Part shown: positions 9,794 through 19,264 of the stretch, piece by piece
Layout of the letters: each line of letters starts with the position of its first letter
Position numbering within the stretch: position 1 is the stretch's first letter
NCBI GenBank assembly: GCA_009829735.1
Contig: CM020618.1
Span: 9,887,119 to 9,951,118 of the forward strand
DNA from: Pyropia yezoensis
Lineage: Eukaryota; Rhodophyta; Bangiophyceae; Bangiales; Bangiaceae
Length of the DNA: 64,000 nt
Direction of reading: 5' to 3'
The notes under the pieces: generated by a model
What the model was told of the DNA's origin: nothing
Seen by the model: the letters and a program-made list of their open reading frames with translations, nothing else
Databases searched by the model: none
Program-made: the position numbers and the translations under genes

Positions 9794-10816
9794 TCACGCG
9801 CCCTCCTCTTGCACCCGCCGCTGCTCATCAGCCACAGAAGCCCGGACTCCCTGGACCACCCGCACGACATCTACTCCCTCTCCGTCCAGCATCCGCGTTA
9901 GCACCCCCCCAGCAACGGTGGCGGCACCCCAGCGGGTGGCCGCCACCTCCAGCGCCCGCGCCACGGCCATGCGGGTCAGACCATCCGGGACCGACGCCCA
10001 GCCGGCGAGCGCGGATACAGCGTCGGGGACCCACGCAGTGGCATCACCAGCCCCATCCCCTTCGGCCGTCGCCGCCGCAGCGGCTGCCGCGTCGGCGCCC
10101 GTCGCCACGCGCATCTCGGCGAGGGCCACAATCGCACCCTGCGCGACCAGCTGGTCATTCGGGTCGTCCTTGGCACACGTGCCAAGCACGGTGAGCAGGT
10201 AGGGCACGTCCGCCGCCACCCGGCCGGCGCCCAGAGATACCAACGCCGAGTAGCGCACCATGAAGTGCACGTCCTCCGCGCCCGCAGTCCGGAGACCCTT
10301 CCGAACAGCGGGCGTCAGACCCGGCCCTTCAACCACCACCCCCCCCCCACCACCGCCATCCCCCGGTGGGTCCACGCCGCCGAGCGCACCCGCCGCACCC
10401 GCTCGCACGCCCGCCTCCACATCCGACGCGAGAGTGCCCAGCAGTGCCGCGTCTACGGCCGCGGGGTCATCCACGGTGCGGCCGAGGACGGCAATGGCCG
10501 CGAGCCGGACGCCCTCGTCCGCGGCCTCCAGCGCGCCGCTGCTCAAAATCGCCGCCGCCGGCGGGGGTGCCGCCATCAACGTCAAGAGCGCCCGCCGGCG
10601 GGTGGAGAGGTCGCTGGATGTCAGCTCTGCCAAGGCCGCCGCAATTGAGGAGGAAGCTGAAGCGGACGAGGCGGAGGTGCTGTCTCCGCCAGGGGGAGGG
10701 GTTGGCCGTGCGGGGGCCGCCGTCATCCGGCAGGGAGGGGGGGGGTGGCGGCACCGCCGCAATGCAGGTGCGGGAGCCTGGCGCCCCAACAGGGGCGTGG
10801 AAGCAATGAAAGCCAT
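9794..10816 (-). CDS. Plastid-targeted HEAT-repeat protein, NblB/CpcE-like
   Basis: The protein has 340 residues and starts at ATG 10814-10816 (context gccATGG). The N-terminus MAFIASTPLLGRQAPAPALR ending in PCRMTA looks like a red-algal plastid transit peptide. From about residue 75 it consists of short helical repeats with the HEAT pattern, for example VRLAAIAVLGR, VRAGAAGALGG, MVRYSALVSLG and TRMAVARALEVAA. Cyanobacterial NblB and the bilin-lyase subunit CpcE share this kind of repeat and the VRYSAVVSLG element, and act on phycobilisomes. A role in phycobilin or phycobilisome handling is therefore a reasonable guess for a red alga, but HEAT repeats alone do not prove it. A Gly/Val loop interrupts the repeats near the middle. 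It is a single exon. Confidence 0.68.
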   Translation of the reverse strand: MAFIASTPLLGRQAPAPALRRCRHPPPPCRMTAAPARPTPPPGGDSTSASSASASSSIAAALAELTSSDLSTRRRALLTLMAAPPPAAAILSSGALEAADEGVRLAAIAVLGRTVDDPAAVDAALLGTLASDVEAGVRAGAAGALGGVDPPGDGGGGGGVVVEGPGLTPAVRKGLRTAGAEDVHFMVRYSALVSLGAGRVAADVPYLLTVLGTCAKDDPNDQLVAQGAIVALAEMRVATGADAAAAAAATAEGDGAGDATAWVPDAVSALAGWASVPDGLTRMAVARALEVAATRWGAATVAGGVLTRMLDGEGVDVVRVVQGVRASVADEQRRVQEEGA

Positions 10817-11000
10817 GGCGATTGAGAGGGGGGGATTTGTCTGACAAGACTGACCAGGCCGTGGGAAGGAGGGAAGGTGGGCACCGGGGAACCCAGCATC
10901 CACAACGCTCCGGCGCGTCGTCGTCGACAACAGCTACGGCGACCACAACGGAGGTAGCTGCGGCGGTTGGGAAGTCACGGGCAGCAGTGACAGCGGCACA
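10817..11000. other. Upstream region of the HEAT-repeat gene
   Basis: Short GC-rich spacer that should carry the minus-strand promoter. No specific motif recognised. Confidence 0.3.
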
Positions 11001-11153
11001 GCGCAGTGGGACTAATACCGTGTACCTTACAATCCGTGCAAAGCGGCGTTTACGGCCTCTGTGGGGGGGTCGGTTTCTGTAAGCAGGCCCTCACGACCCC
11101 GTGAGGGCCGTTCTGCAGAGAACGTAAGGTACACGGTTTTAGACCCACTGCGC
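11001..11153. mobile_element. Small MITE-like element with 30-bp terminal inverted repeats
   Basis: Bases 11001-11030 (gcgcagtgggactaatac...) recur inverted at 11124-11153 with 28 of 30 matches. The 153-bp unit also has a central perfect hairpin at 11086-11109 (ggccctcac, loop gacccc, gtgagggcc). It has no coding capacity. Its ends differ from those of the 649-bp element at 8186-8834, so it belongs to another family. No clear target-site duplication was found. Confidence 0.55.
11086..11109. repeat. Perfect 9-bp-stem hairpin inside the 153-bp element
   Basis: ggccctcac and gtgagggcc are perfect inverse complements separated by six bases. It sits off-centre between the terminal inverted repeats. 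Confidence 0.5.
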
Positions 11154-11832
11154 AGGCTGGGGTGTCGTTTGGCCAAACCGCAAGCACAGCGCTCTTCCGA
11201 TGGCGCCCGTGGAGACACTGGCAGCGACTGGTCCATGCGGCGGGCGGAGTGGAAGCACAAGCGTCCAGTCGAGTGCCCGTTTCCTACAGACACGTGTGCC
11301 CAATAGCCTGTCAGTAGGTGGTGCTGAAAGACTTCACCGCATTTGGTACTGTACCGTAGGTATTATAGGTAAAATGTATGTACGTATGTACAAATAGTAC
11401 GTACTTGTTGAAAACAGTATTGTGTTTGTCTCTGTCGCGTCCCAATACTAGGGGGTCTCCTACAGCTGCTGCAGCGACAGCGCGCACGCCTCGTCAGAAC
11501 ACTCGAGTACGCACGTGTCAGCTGCCGAACCCTGCCGGGCTCAGTTGCAGTCCGGCCTCCCTCCCCTTCGTTGACGGTCTCCCCCCCCCCCCGCAGCCGT
11601 CTCGCATCTCATTGTCTTGGGTGAGGGTGAAAGATTTGGGGCTGGCTGCCCCCGCCACCGGCAGCCCCGCGCGTCACGTCACCTGCGCGGGCCCGTCGAC
11701 GCCGTCACCGGTCTCGGCCTCAGTGGTTGTGGGACGTCACTGGCTGTAGCACCACCCCCGGGCGTGTCCGTTGTTTGTAGCTCCGCATTCGTTCAGCCTC
11801 ATCTCCTCTGGCTTGTGCTCCCCCTTCCCATT
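11154..11832. other. Intergenic before the hypothetical gene at 11919
   Basis: Nearly 700 bp with an AT-richer patch at about 11335-11430 (including tgtatgtacgtatgtac and its near-inverse). No gene recognised. Confidence 0.35.
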
Positions 11833-11917
11833 GGTTTTTTTTTTCTTTTTTCGTTTCTCCTTATTTCTTCCTTTCCCTTGCGCTCCCCCCCCCTTCCTGC
11901 CCTTGCGCTCCATTCGC
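11833..11917 (+). promoter_or_regulatory. Pyrimidine-rich tract immediately before the start codon
   Basis: A nearly pure T then C/T run ends directly before gccATGG at 11919. The same arrangement precedes the FBPase-like and trypsin-like genes, so it probably marks the core promoter or 5' leader (a Y-patch-like element). This is an inference from position. Confidence 0.4.
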
Positions 11918-11918
11918 C

Positions 11919-12773
11919 ATGGCGGAAGTGGATGAGTATGTGGACGAGATTGTGCGGCGGGTCGAGTGGGCGGCGCCCATACAGGCCCCCCCTTGTGCCG
12001 CCGGCCGCGCTGGTGACGGCGATGCCGACGGCGACGGCGACGGCGGCGCCAGTGGTGCCGGCGGCAAACGCCCCGCCGACGGCAACGCCATGACCGGCGC
12101 TGCCGCTCGCTTTGTGGCTGCCCAAAACCTACTCCTGTCGTGGCACCGCGGCAAGGTACCAGTCGGGTGGAACCGCCCTCGAACGCTGGCGGACTTTGGC
12201 GGCGGCCCGGGCGGTGGGGGCGGGGGAGGCGTCGCCCCGCCTGGGGCGGTCGAGGCGGCCCGCGCCCGCATTGCGACGCTCCAGCGCGACTACGCCACCG
12301 CCCGCACCGAGGCGCTGTCGGCGCTGGTCGCGGGCAAGCGGTCGGCGGCGGCGGCAGGGGGAGGCTCGGTCGCCGCCGCCGCCTCCGCAGGTGGCGCATC
12401 CGCCGGGGCGGGGGGGGGCGCCGCTGTGGACACGTCGTCGGGCAGGCGCCGTGGCACTGGTGGGTCGGCGGCGGCGGCCACGGCGGCGGCCACCGCCCTG
12501 CGCACGGCGCCATCTTCGGCCACGGCCGCCGCCACGGCCGCGTCGCGGTCGTCGGGCGGGTCGGCATCGAGCGGGCGTGGGGCGGCAGCCACAGCAGCCG
12601 CCAGCGGTGACGGCGGCGGTGGGACGATTGCATCAGAGGACGTACGCGCCCTGCGGCAGCTGTACGACGCGTTCAACGCGGACGTGTCGGCGCTGACGGC
12701 AGCGGCAGACAAGATTGCCATGACGATTGCGGACATTGCGCTGCGGACCAAGGCGCTGCAGGACAGCATCTGA
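11919..12773 (+). CDS. Hypothetical Ala/Gly-rich protein with a helical C-terminus
   Basis: A single-exon gene of 284 residues starts at ATG 11919 (cgccATGG). The first 20 residues (MAEVDEYVDEIVRRVEWAAP) and the segment RFVAAQNLLLSWHRGKVPVG look conserved-type and helical. The middle is Gly/Ala low complexity. The last 45 residues (VRALRQLYDAFNADVSAL onward to KALQDSI) form a strong amphipathic helix, probably a coiled coil. The layout of a short N-terminal helix plus a C-terminal coiled coil resembles small subunits of larger complexes, but I recognise no family and assign no function. There is no targeting signal, so a cytosolic or nuclear location is likely. Confidence 0.65.
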   Translation: MAEVDEYVDEIVRRVEWAAPIQAPPCAAGRAGDGDADGDGDGGASGAGGKRPADGNAMTGAAARFVAAQNLLLSWHRGKVPVGWNRPRTLADFGGGPGGGGGGGVAPPGAVEAARARIATLQRDYATARTEALSALVAGKRSAAAAGGGSVAAAASAGGASAGAGGGAAVDTSSGRRRGTGGSAAAATAAATALRTAPSSATAAATAASRSSGGSASSGRGAAATAAASGDGGGGTIASEDVRALRQLYDAFNADVSALTAAADKIAMTIADIALRTKALQDSI

Positions 12774-13353
12774 GGGCTGCCAGTGGGGGAGGGGGGCGAG
12801 ATAAGCCCTGTTCTGCTCTGTGTGAAGGTTCCGTACCTTTGGCAGCGGCTGCCACTGAGGGGAGGGCTGGGCGTTGCCGGCCGTCAGGCGGCGGGGCCGC
12901 TCCACTTTGCCGAGGTTGCTGGTGACTCTAGCTCCTGGGACAGTGAGGCGGCAGTGCGGCACACTACCGGCGTGTGCTCCTGAGTAGGTTGGGTGCCGGT
13001 GCGGGGACGATGTGACTGTGTTGTGGCTGTTCCATAGCGCGCACCAAAGCTTCAAGTCGACCTGAGGCTCCTGCTTTTGGTATTGTGTGTGCCTGGACTT
13101 GCATTTTGGTAATTACTGTCAAGCCTGTTGATCTTCGATTGGTTCTGTTGGTCGAGCTGGGATTTGCCCACCATGTCGCCGACGGTTTGACCATAGACGG
13201 AACAGACGCACGCCGCCGCCGACCCCGCCACCGCTGCAGCCGTCGCGGCCCCGTTGTGGCCGTTGCGGCTTGTTCCCGCCGCCACATGCCTCTCTCTAGC
13301 GCTCATCTGCCCTCCTCAGCAGCATTGCTTTTTCTTGCCCCATCCTCTCCACC
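12774..13353. other. Intergenic between the hypothetical gene and the PET127-like gene
   Basis: About 580 bp, with AT-richer sequence at about 13050-13190 and a short pyrimidine-rich stretch (tttttcttgccccatcctctcc) just before ATG 13354. No gene recognised. Confidence 0.4.
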
Positions 13354-16344
13354 ATGCGGCCATCATTAGCGCGGCTGGCCCCCGTGGCCCCTCCTCCCCC
13401 GCCCGCCCGGCAGCGGCCCACGCTGGCGTCCCTCCTCTCGTCAGCACGGGCGCTGCTGCAGCCGGCAGGGTCGGCGCCTCCGGCGCCGGGCCCCCCCTCT
13501 TCCGACGTTGTCCCGCGTCGGCTACGCACGCCAGCGTTTGTGCGCCCAGCCGCACCGGCGCCGCGGCCGTCGCGGCCACCGCAGCGACCACGGCCACCAC
13601 GGCCGCCAGCGCTGGCGCCACGCGAGGCGGCCGCCGCCGCGTCGGCCATCTCTGCGGCGCTCGGGCGGGTGGCCGCCGACGGCGCGGCCGCCGCGGCTGC
13701 GGACCGGCCGCCGTCGTCGGACCGGCGGCGGCGGCGGCGGGGGTCGGCTGCGCGTGTTGGCGGCGGCTGGGGAGGCGACGGCGATGGCGACGGGAGTGCC
13801 ACGGCGCGCACCCTCCCAGACGTGCCGCCCATTGTGTACCGGACACCACCGCCATGGACAACCCCTTCGCCCCCCGAGGGGACGGCCGACGACGGTGGCA
13901 GTGGCGGTGGCGACGCGGGGTCCCCCCAGCGGCGGCGGCGGCGGCCGCGCGGGGTGGACGTGGAGGTGCCTAAGGCGGCGGCCGCATTCCGCGCCGCCGC
14001 CCGCCGTGACGCCGAGGCGGCCGCCCAGCTGGCGGCGCTGGCGGCCGCCCCAACCGTCGACACGGACGGGTGGACCCGCCTGGGTGTCAACGAAGTGCCC
14101 ATCGTGCCGCACCTCCCCGACGGGGAGGACGGGTCGGTGGTGCCCACACTCGCGCACGGCCTCGGGCGGGTGCTCGAGATGCCGGGCCTGCACCTGGCGT
14201 GGCCGGGGCTGGCCAACCTCGAGGCGGGGGTGCTGGGCGGGGAGGGTGCTGGCGGCGACGAGGGGGGCGGGGGGGCGCTCCCCGGCAGGCAGCCCGGTGG
14301 GGTGAGCGACGTGGCTAGGGGCGACATAGGTGCTACGTCAGCTGGGGCGGCTGCCGCCGCGCCCGCCCGGTGGGGGCGCGGTGGCAGACCCCCCCCTCCC
14401 GGGCGGGCGGCTGAGTGGGCGATTGCCCAGCCGTCGGCCATCAACTGGTCGGCCATCCCCCGCTACGTCATTGCCTCAGAGGACAGGTCGCTGGCAGCGG
14501 CGGCGGCGGAGGCCCCCCAGCGGGTAGCGTTTGTGAGCAGCACCAGCAGCATGACGGGCCTCCTCAGCGCCCTCTACCGCCCCATCTCCAACTGGCGTGA
14601 TACGGGGCTCGCACCCGGGGGGGGGGGGCTTGGTTCAGAGTTTGCCAAGGAGGCGGGCGGGTTTGTGGCGGCCATTGGGCGGCCTGTGGCGGTGGGCCTG
14701 CGCGTACGTGGGCGGGCGCCTGGCCGGGGGAAGGGGGGCGGGGGAAGGGGCGGCCGCGGCCGCGACGGTGGCGGTGCCTTTCTGTGGGCGGTGGACCAGG
14801 AGAAGGGTGTTGAGGACGGGTGTGGGATCCTGATGAACCTCGGCCACAGCCTGGAGCGGATGCTGACGATGGAGCGGGAGGTGTTTGAAGACAAGCTGCT
14901 GCTGCAGGACGCGCCGGCCGCCGGGCGGTCAGGTGGTGCCTTGACCGGTGACGCTGTATCCAGCACCGACGGCGCCACCCCGTCAGATACGGATATTGCC
15001 ACCCCCGACGCCCCTGACGACGGGTCCACCTTTTACCACTACACCACCGTCGGCGCCTTCCTCCTCCGCGCCCAGATTGACGCTCGCCACGCGACCAACG
15101 GCTCGGTGTTTGACATCAAGACGCGTGCGCTCGCGGCGGTGCGGTACGATGCGGAGAACTACATGGCGCACGCCAAGGCGAGCCCTTTTCGCATTGACGG
15201 GCGGTGGCGCTCGTACGCGCGCGAGTTTTACGATCTCACCCGCAGCGCGATGCTCAAGTACGCCCTCCAGCTGCGCATCGGCCGCATGGACGGGGCGCTG
15301 GTGGCCTACCACAACACCGGCTCCCTGCTAGCGTTTGAGTACGTGCGCCGGTCCGAGATGGACGCGTACGTCTTTGGGTCGGTCGCGTTTGCCGACGCCG
15401 CCTTCCGCGCCGTTGCCGCGGCGGCCGAGGTGGTCTGCCGCGTCGCGGTGGAGGGGGAGCTGGGCTGCGCGGCCGCCGCGGCCGCCGCCGGCGGGGACCG
15501 CCTCAAGGTGGTGGTGGAGCCCCTGCGCTCCCGCCGCAGCGTGGCGGTCTACGTGCAGCGTGTGCGAGGGGAGGTGGACGATCCGGTGGGTCCCGCCGCG
15601 TTTCGGGAGCACTTTGTCGAGGCGCCCCGGCGAGAACGCCGCCGCCGGCAGAAGGCCGCGGGGGGGGGGGAAGGCGGCTCCCTGCCTGCCGCCGCTGTAG
15701 CGCAGGCCGGTGCCGCAGTCGGCGTGGGGCCGTCGACGGGGTCCCCGTCGCCGCCAGGCGCGTGTGACACGGACGACGGGCTCTTCTCGTCGACCGCCTG
15801 GGCTGTCGGCGGCGGCGTGTTTGGCACCCCGACGGCTTGCGACTTGGACGACGACGGCGTTGGGTCGTCGGCGTTTGCGGTGGTGCCGCCTCGTGGTTGT
15901 TGCGGCGGCGACGGCGGCGGCGGCGACGGCGGCGGTGGCGGCAGCGACGGTGGCAGTGGTAGTAGCGGCAGCAGTGCCACTGACACGGACGACGGGCCGC
16001 CGTCGGTCGAGGAGGCGCACGCGCAAGCTGACGGCGACACAGCAGCCACGGGCGTCGCTGCGGGCCTCCCCGCCGCGTGGCGGACCGCCCCCCCCGTGGC
16101 CGAGGCGGACCTTGCCGTGTGGGAGCTCCGCCTGACGCCAGTGGTGAATGGGCGGCCGACGACCGATGCTGTGAGCCTGGTGCCGGGCGACGCGTTCGAG
16201 GTGCTCTCCCGGCTGACGCCCGTACCCGTGGACGGAGCGGTGGTGCTCGACTACCTCGACGCCCTCAAGCGGGCCTACTACTACAAGAGCCCGCTGCTGC
16301 GGGAGCGCGCTTGGACAGGAAAGGAGGGAGGCAGCGGGGGGTAG
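13354..16344 (+). CDS. PET127: PET127-family mitochondrial protein
   Basis: Single exon of 996 residues. In yeast, Pet127 acts at the mitochondrial inner membrane in 5' processing and turnover of mitochondrial RNAs, and the family has been linked to the PD-(D/E)XK nuclease fold. The family signature is clear: FVSSTSSMTGLLSALYRPIS, then GSVFDIKTRALAAVRYD, and YDLTRSAMLKYALQLRIGRM followed at once by DGALVAYHNT. The D-x-K of FDIKTR is a candidate catalytic or metal-binding pair. The N-terminus (MRPSLARLAP, basic, without acids, then Ala/Pro-rich) suits mitochondrial import. Long Gly/Ala/Asp-rich inserts separate conserved blocks, one before the STSS motif and one before the C-terminal block starting WELRLTPVVNGRP. 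ATG 13354 follows a pyrimidine-rich leader and is the first ATG of the frame. Confidence 0.85.
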   Translation: MRPSLARLAPVAPPPPPARQRPTLASLLSSARALLQPAGSAPPAPGPPSSDVVPRRLRTPAFVRPAAPAPRPSRPPQRPRPPRPPALAPREAAAAASAISAALGRVAADGAAAAAADRPPSSDRRRRRRGSAARVGGGWGGDGDGDGSATARTLPDVPPIVYRTPPPWTTPSPPEGTADDGGSGGGDAGSPQRRRRRPRGVDVEVPKAAAAFRAAARRDAEAAAQLAALAAAPTVDTDGWTRLGVNEVPIVPHLPDGEDGSVVPTLAHGLGRVLEMPGLHLAWPGLANLEAGVLGGEGAGGDEGGGGALPGRQPGGVSDVARGDIGATSAGAAAAAPARWGRGGRPPPPGRAAEWAIAQPSAINWSAIPRYVIASEDRSLAAAAAEAPQRVAFVSSTSSMTGLLSALYRPISNWRDTGLAPGGGGLGSEFAKEAGGFVAAIGRPVAVGLRVRGRAPGRGKGGGGRGGRGRDGGGAFLWAVDQEKGVEDGCGILMNLGHSLERMLTMEREVFEDKLLLQDAPAAGRSGGALTGDAVSSTDGATPSDTDIATPDAPDDGSTFYHYTTVGAFLLRAQIDARHATNGSVFDIKTRALAAVRYDAENYMAHAKASPFRIDGRWRSYAREFYDLTRSAMLKYALQLRIGRMDGALVAYHNTGSLLAFEYVRRSEMDAYVFGSVAFADAAFRAVAAAAEVVCRVAVEGELGCAAAAAAAGGDRLKVVVEPLRSRRSVAVYVQRVRGEVDDPVGPAAFREHFVEAPRRERRRRQKAAGGGEGGSLPAAAVAQAGAAVGVGPSTGSPSPPGACDTDDGLFSSTAWAVGGGVFGTPTACDLDDDGVGSSAFAVVPPRGCCGGDGGGGDGGGGGSDGGSGSSGSSATDTDDGPPSVEEAHAQADGDTAATGVAAGLPAAWRTAPPVAEADLAVWELRLTPVVNGRPTTDAVSLVPGDAFEVLSRLTPVPVDGAVVLDYLDALKRAYYYKSPLLRERAWTGKEGGSGG

Positions 16345-16531
16345 GGGCGCCTGCGCGGTGGCGCGGAGGGGGGGCGGGCGAAGGGGGGAGGTCCGGCTTG
16401 CGACAGGCACGGTCATGGTTTTTTGGGGTCACAAGAACGAGGCGGAAGGGGCCCGGCTTATTTGCAGACGTGGGGCATCGACCTGGCCCCGCCCACCTGA
16501 TGCCTGCACCGCCCTCCCCGCTCATCTTTCC

Positions 16532-19264
16532 TCAGCCAGCACTCCTCTCTTCGTCGTCGCCCATGTGCAGGCGGGCGACTTCCAACCCCCCCCCCCACGC
16601 CTCCCGCACGCACCGGATGCTGACCCACCGCCCCAGGTTGACGCTCGTCCCGCTCTTGTCGTTGGTGCCGCTCTTGCGGCTCCCCCCAAAGGGCTGCTGC
16701 CCGACGACGGCGCCGGTGGAGGGGGCGTTGAGGTACAAGTTGCCCGCCGCGTGGCGCAGCTGCGCAACGGCGGCCGCCAGTGCTGTCCTGTCCGCCGCGA
16801 ACACCGAGCCGGTCAGGGCATAGCGGGAGGACCCGTCGATGCGCGCACAGACGGCTTCCCACGCCGCCTCTGTGGCGGGGGTGGACGCCGCGGGCGATGG
16901 TGGGGGAGGAGCGCCGCCTTCCCCGGGCGGGTTAGCCGATGCCTCCCCGTTGGTCGCCGCCACCCCGTTGGCCGCGCCGCTGCTGCCCTCGACGCCGTCG
17001 GGGAACACCGAGACCGCGAGGACGGGCCCGAAAATCTCCTCCCGCATCACCTCCGAGTCGTGGTCGGTGGCGAGCAGCAGCGTTGGCTCGACAAACCAGC
17101 CACCGTCCGCAGACCCCCCCCCGCCCGCCAGCACCTCCACCCCCGGGTCGGCGGCGGCGCGGCGGAGGACGCCCATGATGCGCTCCCAGGCGCGGCCGTC
17201 CACCACCGCGCCCGTAAAGTTGGTCAAATCCTCGGGGCTGCCGACGCGCACCGCCTCCAGCCCCTCGAGCAGCAGCGTCCGCACGGCGGGCCACAGGGAC
17301 GACGGCACGTACAGGCGGGAGCACGCGGAACACTTTTGGCCAGAGTACTCAAACGCTGCCCGGAGGGTGGCCGCCACCGCCTCCCGCAGCCGGCGGTCCC
17401 CCCCCGCGCCGTCGGCGCCCCCGTCGCTGCCACATGACACGTGGAGGAGGTGAAAGTTCTTTCCCCCCGTCTCGCCCACCAGGCGCGGGTAGGAGCGGTA
17501 GGTGGAGGTGCGGGAGCCCACCGCGGTGACGAGGCGGTCAAAAGTGGGGGTGGAGCCAGTAAAGTGGACGCCCGCCAGGTCGGGCGACGACGTGACGGTT
17601 TCGACAAAGCCTTCGGCGGGTCCCGGCACAAACTGGATGACGCCGGGGGGGAGGCCTGCCTCGGTCAGCAGCAAGAGGAGCAGGTAGGCGGGCAGGGTGG
17701 TGGCGGGGGCCGGGGACCACAGGGTAGTGTTTCCGACGAGGGCGGGCGCGGAGGGAAGGTTGACACCGATGGAGATAAAGCTGCGGGGGGGAGGGGGGCA
17801 CCGACAGAGTGACGAGTTTCAACCGCCCCAAGGACCGTGGGCCCCGGGCAGAAGGGGAGTGCACGGCAGAAGGGGAGTGCACGGCATACAAACACAGGTC
17901 AGTATCCCTCCTTGATGTCCCGTGCTCGTCACGCAGTTTGAAAGCGTAGCCCCCACACCACCCCTCTACAAAGCCCGGTAGCCCAATCTCCATTCCCGCC
18001 TCCCTTAGTAGCCCACGCAACTTCTGCCCCCCTCTTCCCCCCCCTTTGGCAGGGACACGCCCAACCTACTTGAACGGCGACATGCACGCCACAAAGCCCT
18101 CGAGCGGCCGCGCCTCACACCAGTTCCACCCACCCGGCGTCTGCACGAGCCCCCCCCGCTCAGATGGGAGGCCCACCCCCCCGCTGCGGGCGGCAAGGTC
18201 ATCCGCGGCGGCGGCGCCAAAGCGCCAAAAGTCGGCCGTCTCGGCGACCGCGTCAATCTCAGCCTGCCAGGCGGTCTTGCCCATGGCCAGCACCGCCGCC
18301 GCCGCAACCCGCCACCGCCACGCGTCGGTGCCGAGCAGGTGGGCGGCGCGGAGAAAGACGGCACTTCGCTGCGCCTGTGGGGCGGCCGCCCACCCCGCCG
18401 CCGCCGCGTCGCGGGCGCCGTCCATGGCCGCCACCAGCAGCGCGGGGGTGGCGGCAGCGGTGGAGGCCAGCGCCGGGCTGTCTGTGTCGTGGGGGATGGC
18501 GTGCAGCGTCCGGTGGGGGGGGGGAGTGTGCACCGCCTCCCCATTGATGACCAGGGGGATGTGGTGGGGCGCCGCCGCGCGCATCGAGGCCAGCGCCGCC
18601 TTGAGCTTCTGTAAAGAGGGGGGGGGAGGAGGGGGAGGCAACGCAAAGGGGGCGCATGGGCGGCAAGGGTCTCCCCGTGGCAGCGACCTTCCCGGGGTCA
18701 GACGGGCTGCACGCGTCACTCTGTGGCAGCTGCCGCGGTCGTGACGCACGGGGAGGCTCGCGGGCGTGCGCCCCACCCCGTGCGGTCAGCGCCTACAAGG
18801 ACGGCCGCACATCCCCCCGCCCACCTTCCCCCTCCTTTTAGCACGCACCCCCCCCCCAAGCAGGTTGCCCAGAGATACCCCCCCGCAAAACGCACCGCGA
18901 CCTCGGGCGACCCCGGCCGGTATTCGAGGCACCGCTCGTTCACCGGCCGCGGCGGGTGGGTGGCGCCGGCGGCGCTGTGGCGGACGCCCCCAACGGTGGC
19001 GGCCGCGACCGCGCCCACCCCCGCCACCGCGCAGCCGCCGCCGCCGCCGCCACAGCCACCGCCACCGCCGCCGCCCACCCGCCCGCGGCCACCGGTGCGC
19101 GGCAGCACGCAGCCACCAGGGAGAGAAATGGCGCACCGGTTGCCGAGGCCGCCGCCGCGGCCGCCGACGCCGCCGGGGATGCCGCCGCGGGACGCCCGCC
19201 CGCCCGCCGCAGCGTGGCGGGCGAGCCGCGCCGCCGCCGCCAGCCGAGCACCCCCGGCAGCCAT
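16532..19264 (-). CDS. P5CDH: Delta-1-pyrroline-5-carboxylate dehydrogenase, mitochondrial (ALDH4 family)
   Basis: The enzyme oxidises glutamate gamma-semialdehyde/P5C to glutamate with NAD+, the second step of proline breakdown in the mitochondrial matrix. Three exons, 19264-18896, 18608-18070 and 17780-16532, encode 718 aa. Introns are 287 bp (GTGCGT...CAG, phase 0) and 289 bp (GTAGGT...CAG, phase 2). The second join rebuilds SPFNFISIGVN, the family SPFNFTAIGGN. Other family blocks are YRPGSPE, GKTAWQAEIDAVAE, RLVGETGGKNFHLLH (catalytic-region Glu406), FEYSGQKCSACSRLYVP (catalytic Cys453), EEIFGPVLAV and GQQPFGGSRKSGTND. The first exon has an Arg/Ala-rich presequence followed by Gly-rich sequence, making the protein longer than human ALDH4A1 (563 aa). 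The N-terminal exon could hide a further intron. The gene converges on the PET127-like gene with 187 bp between stop codons. Confidence 0.88.

Noticed and set aside
16532-18776. Two separate aldehyde dehydrogenase fragments on the minus strand
   Set aside because: They join in phase through a GTAGGT...CAG intron that rebuilds the conserved SPFNFISIGVN, so they are exons of one P5CDH gene.
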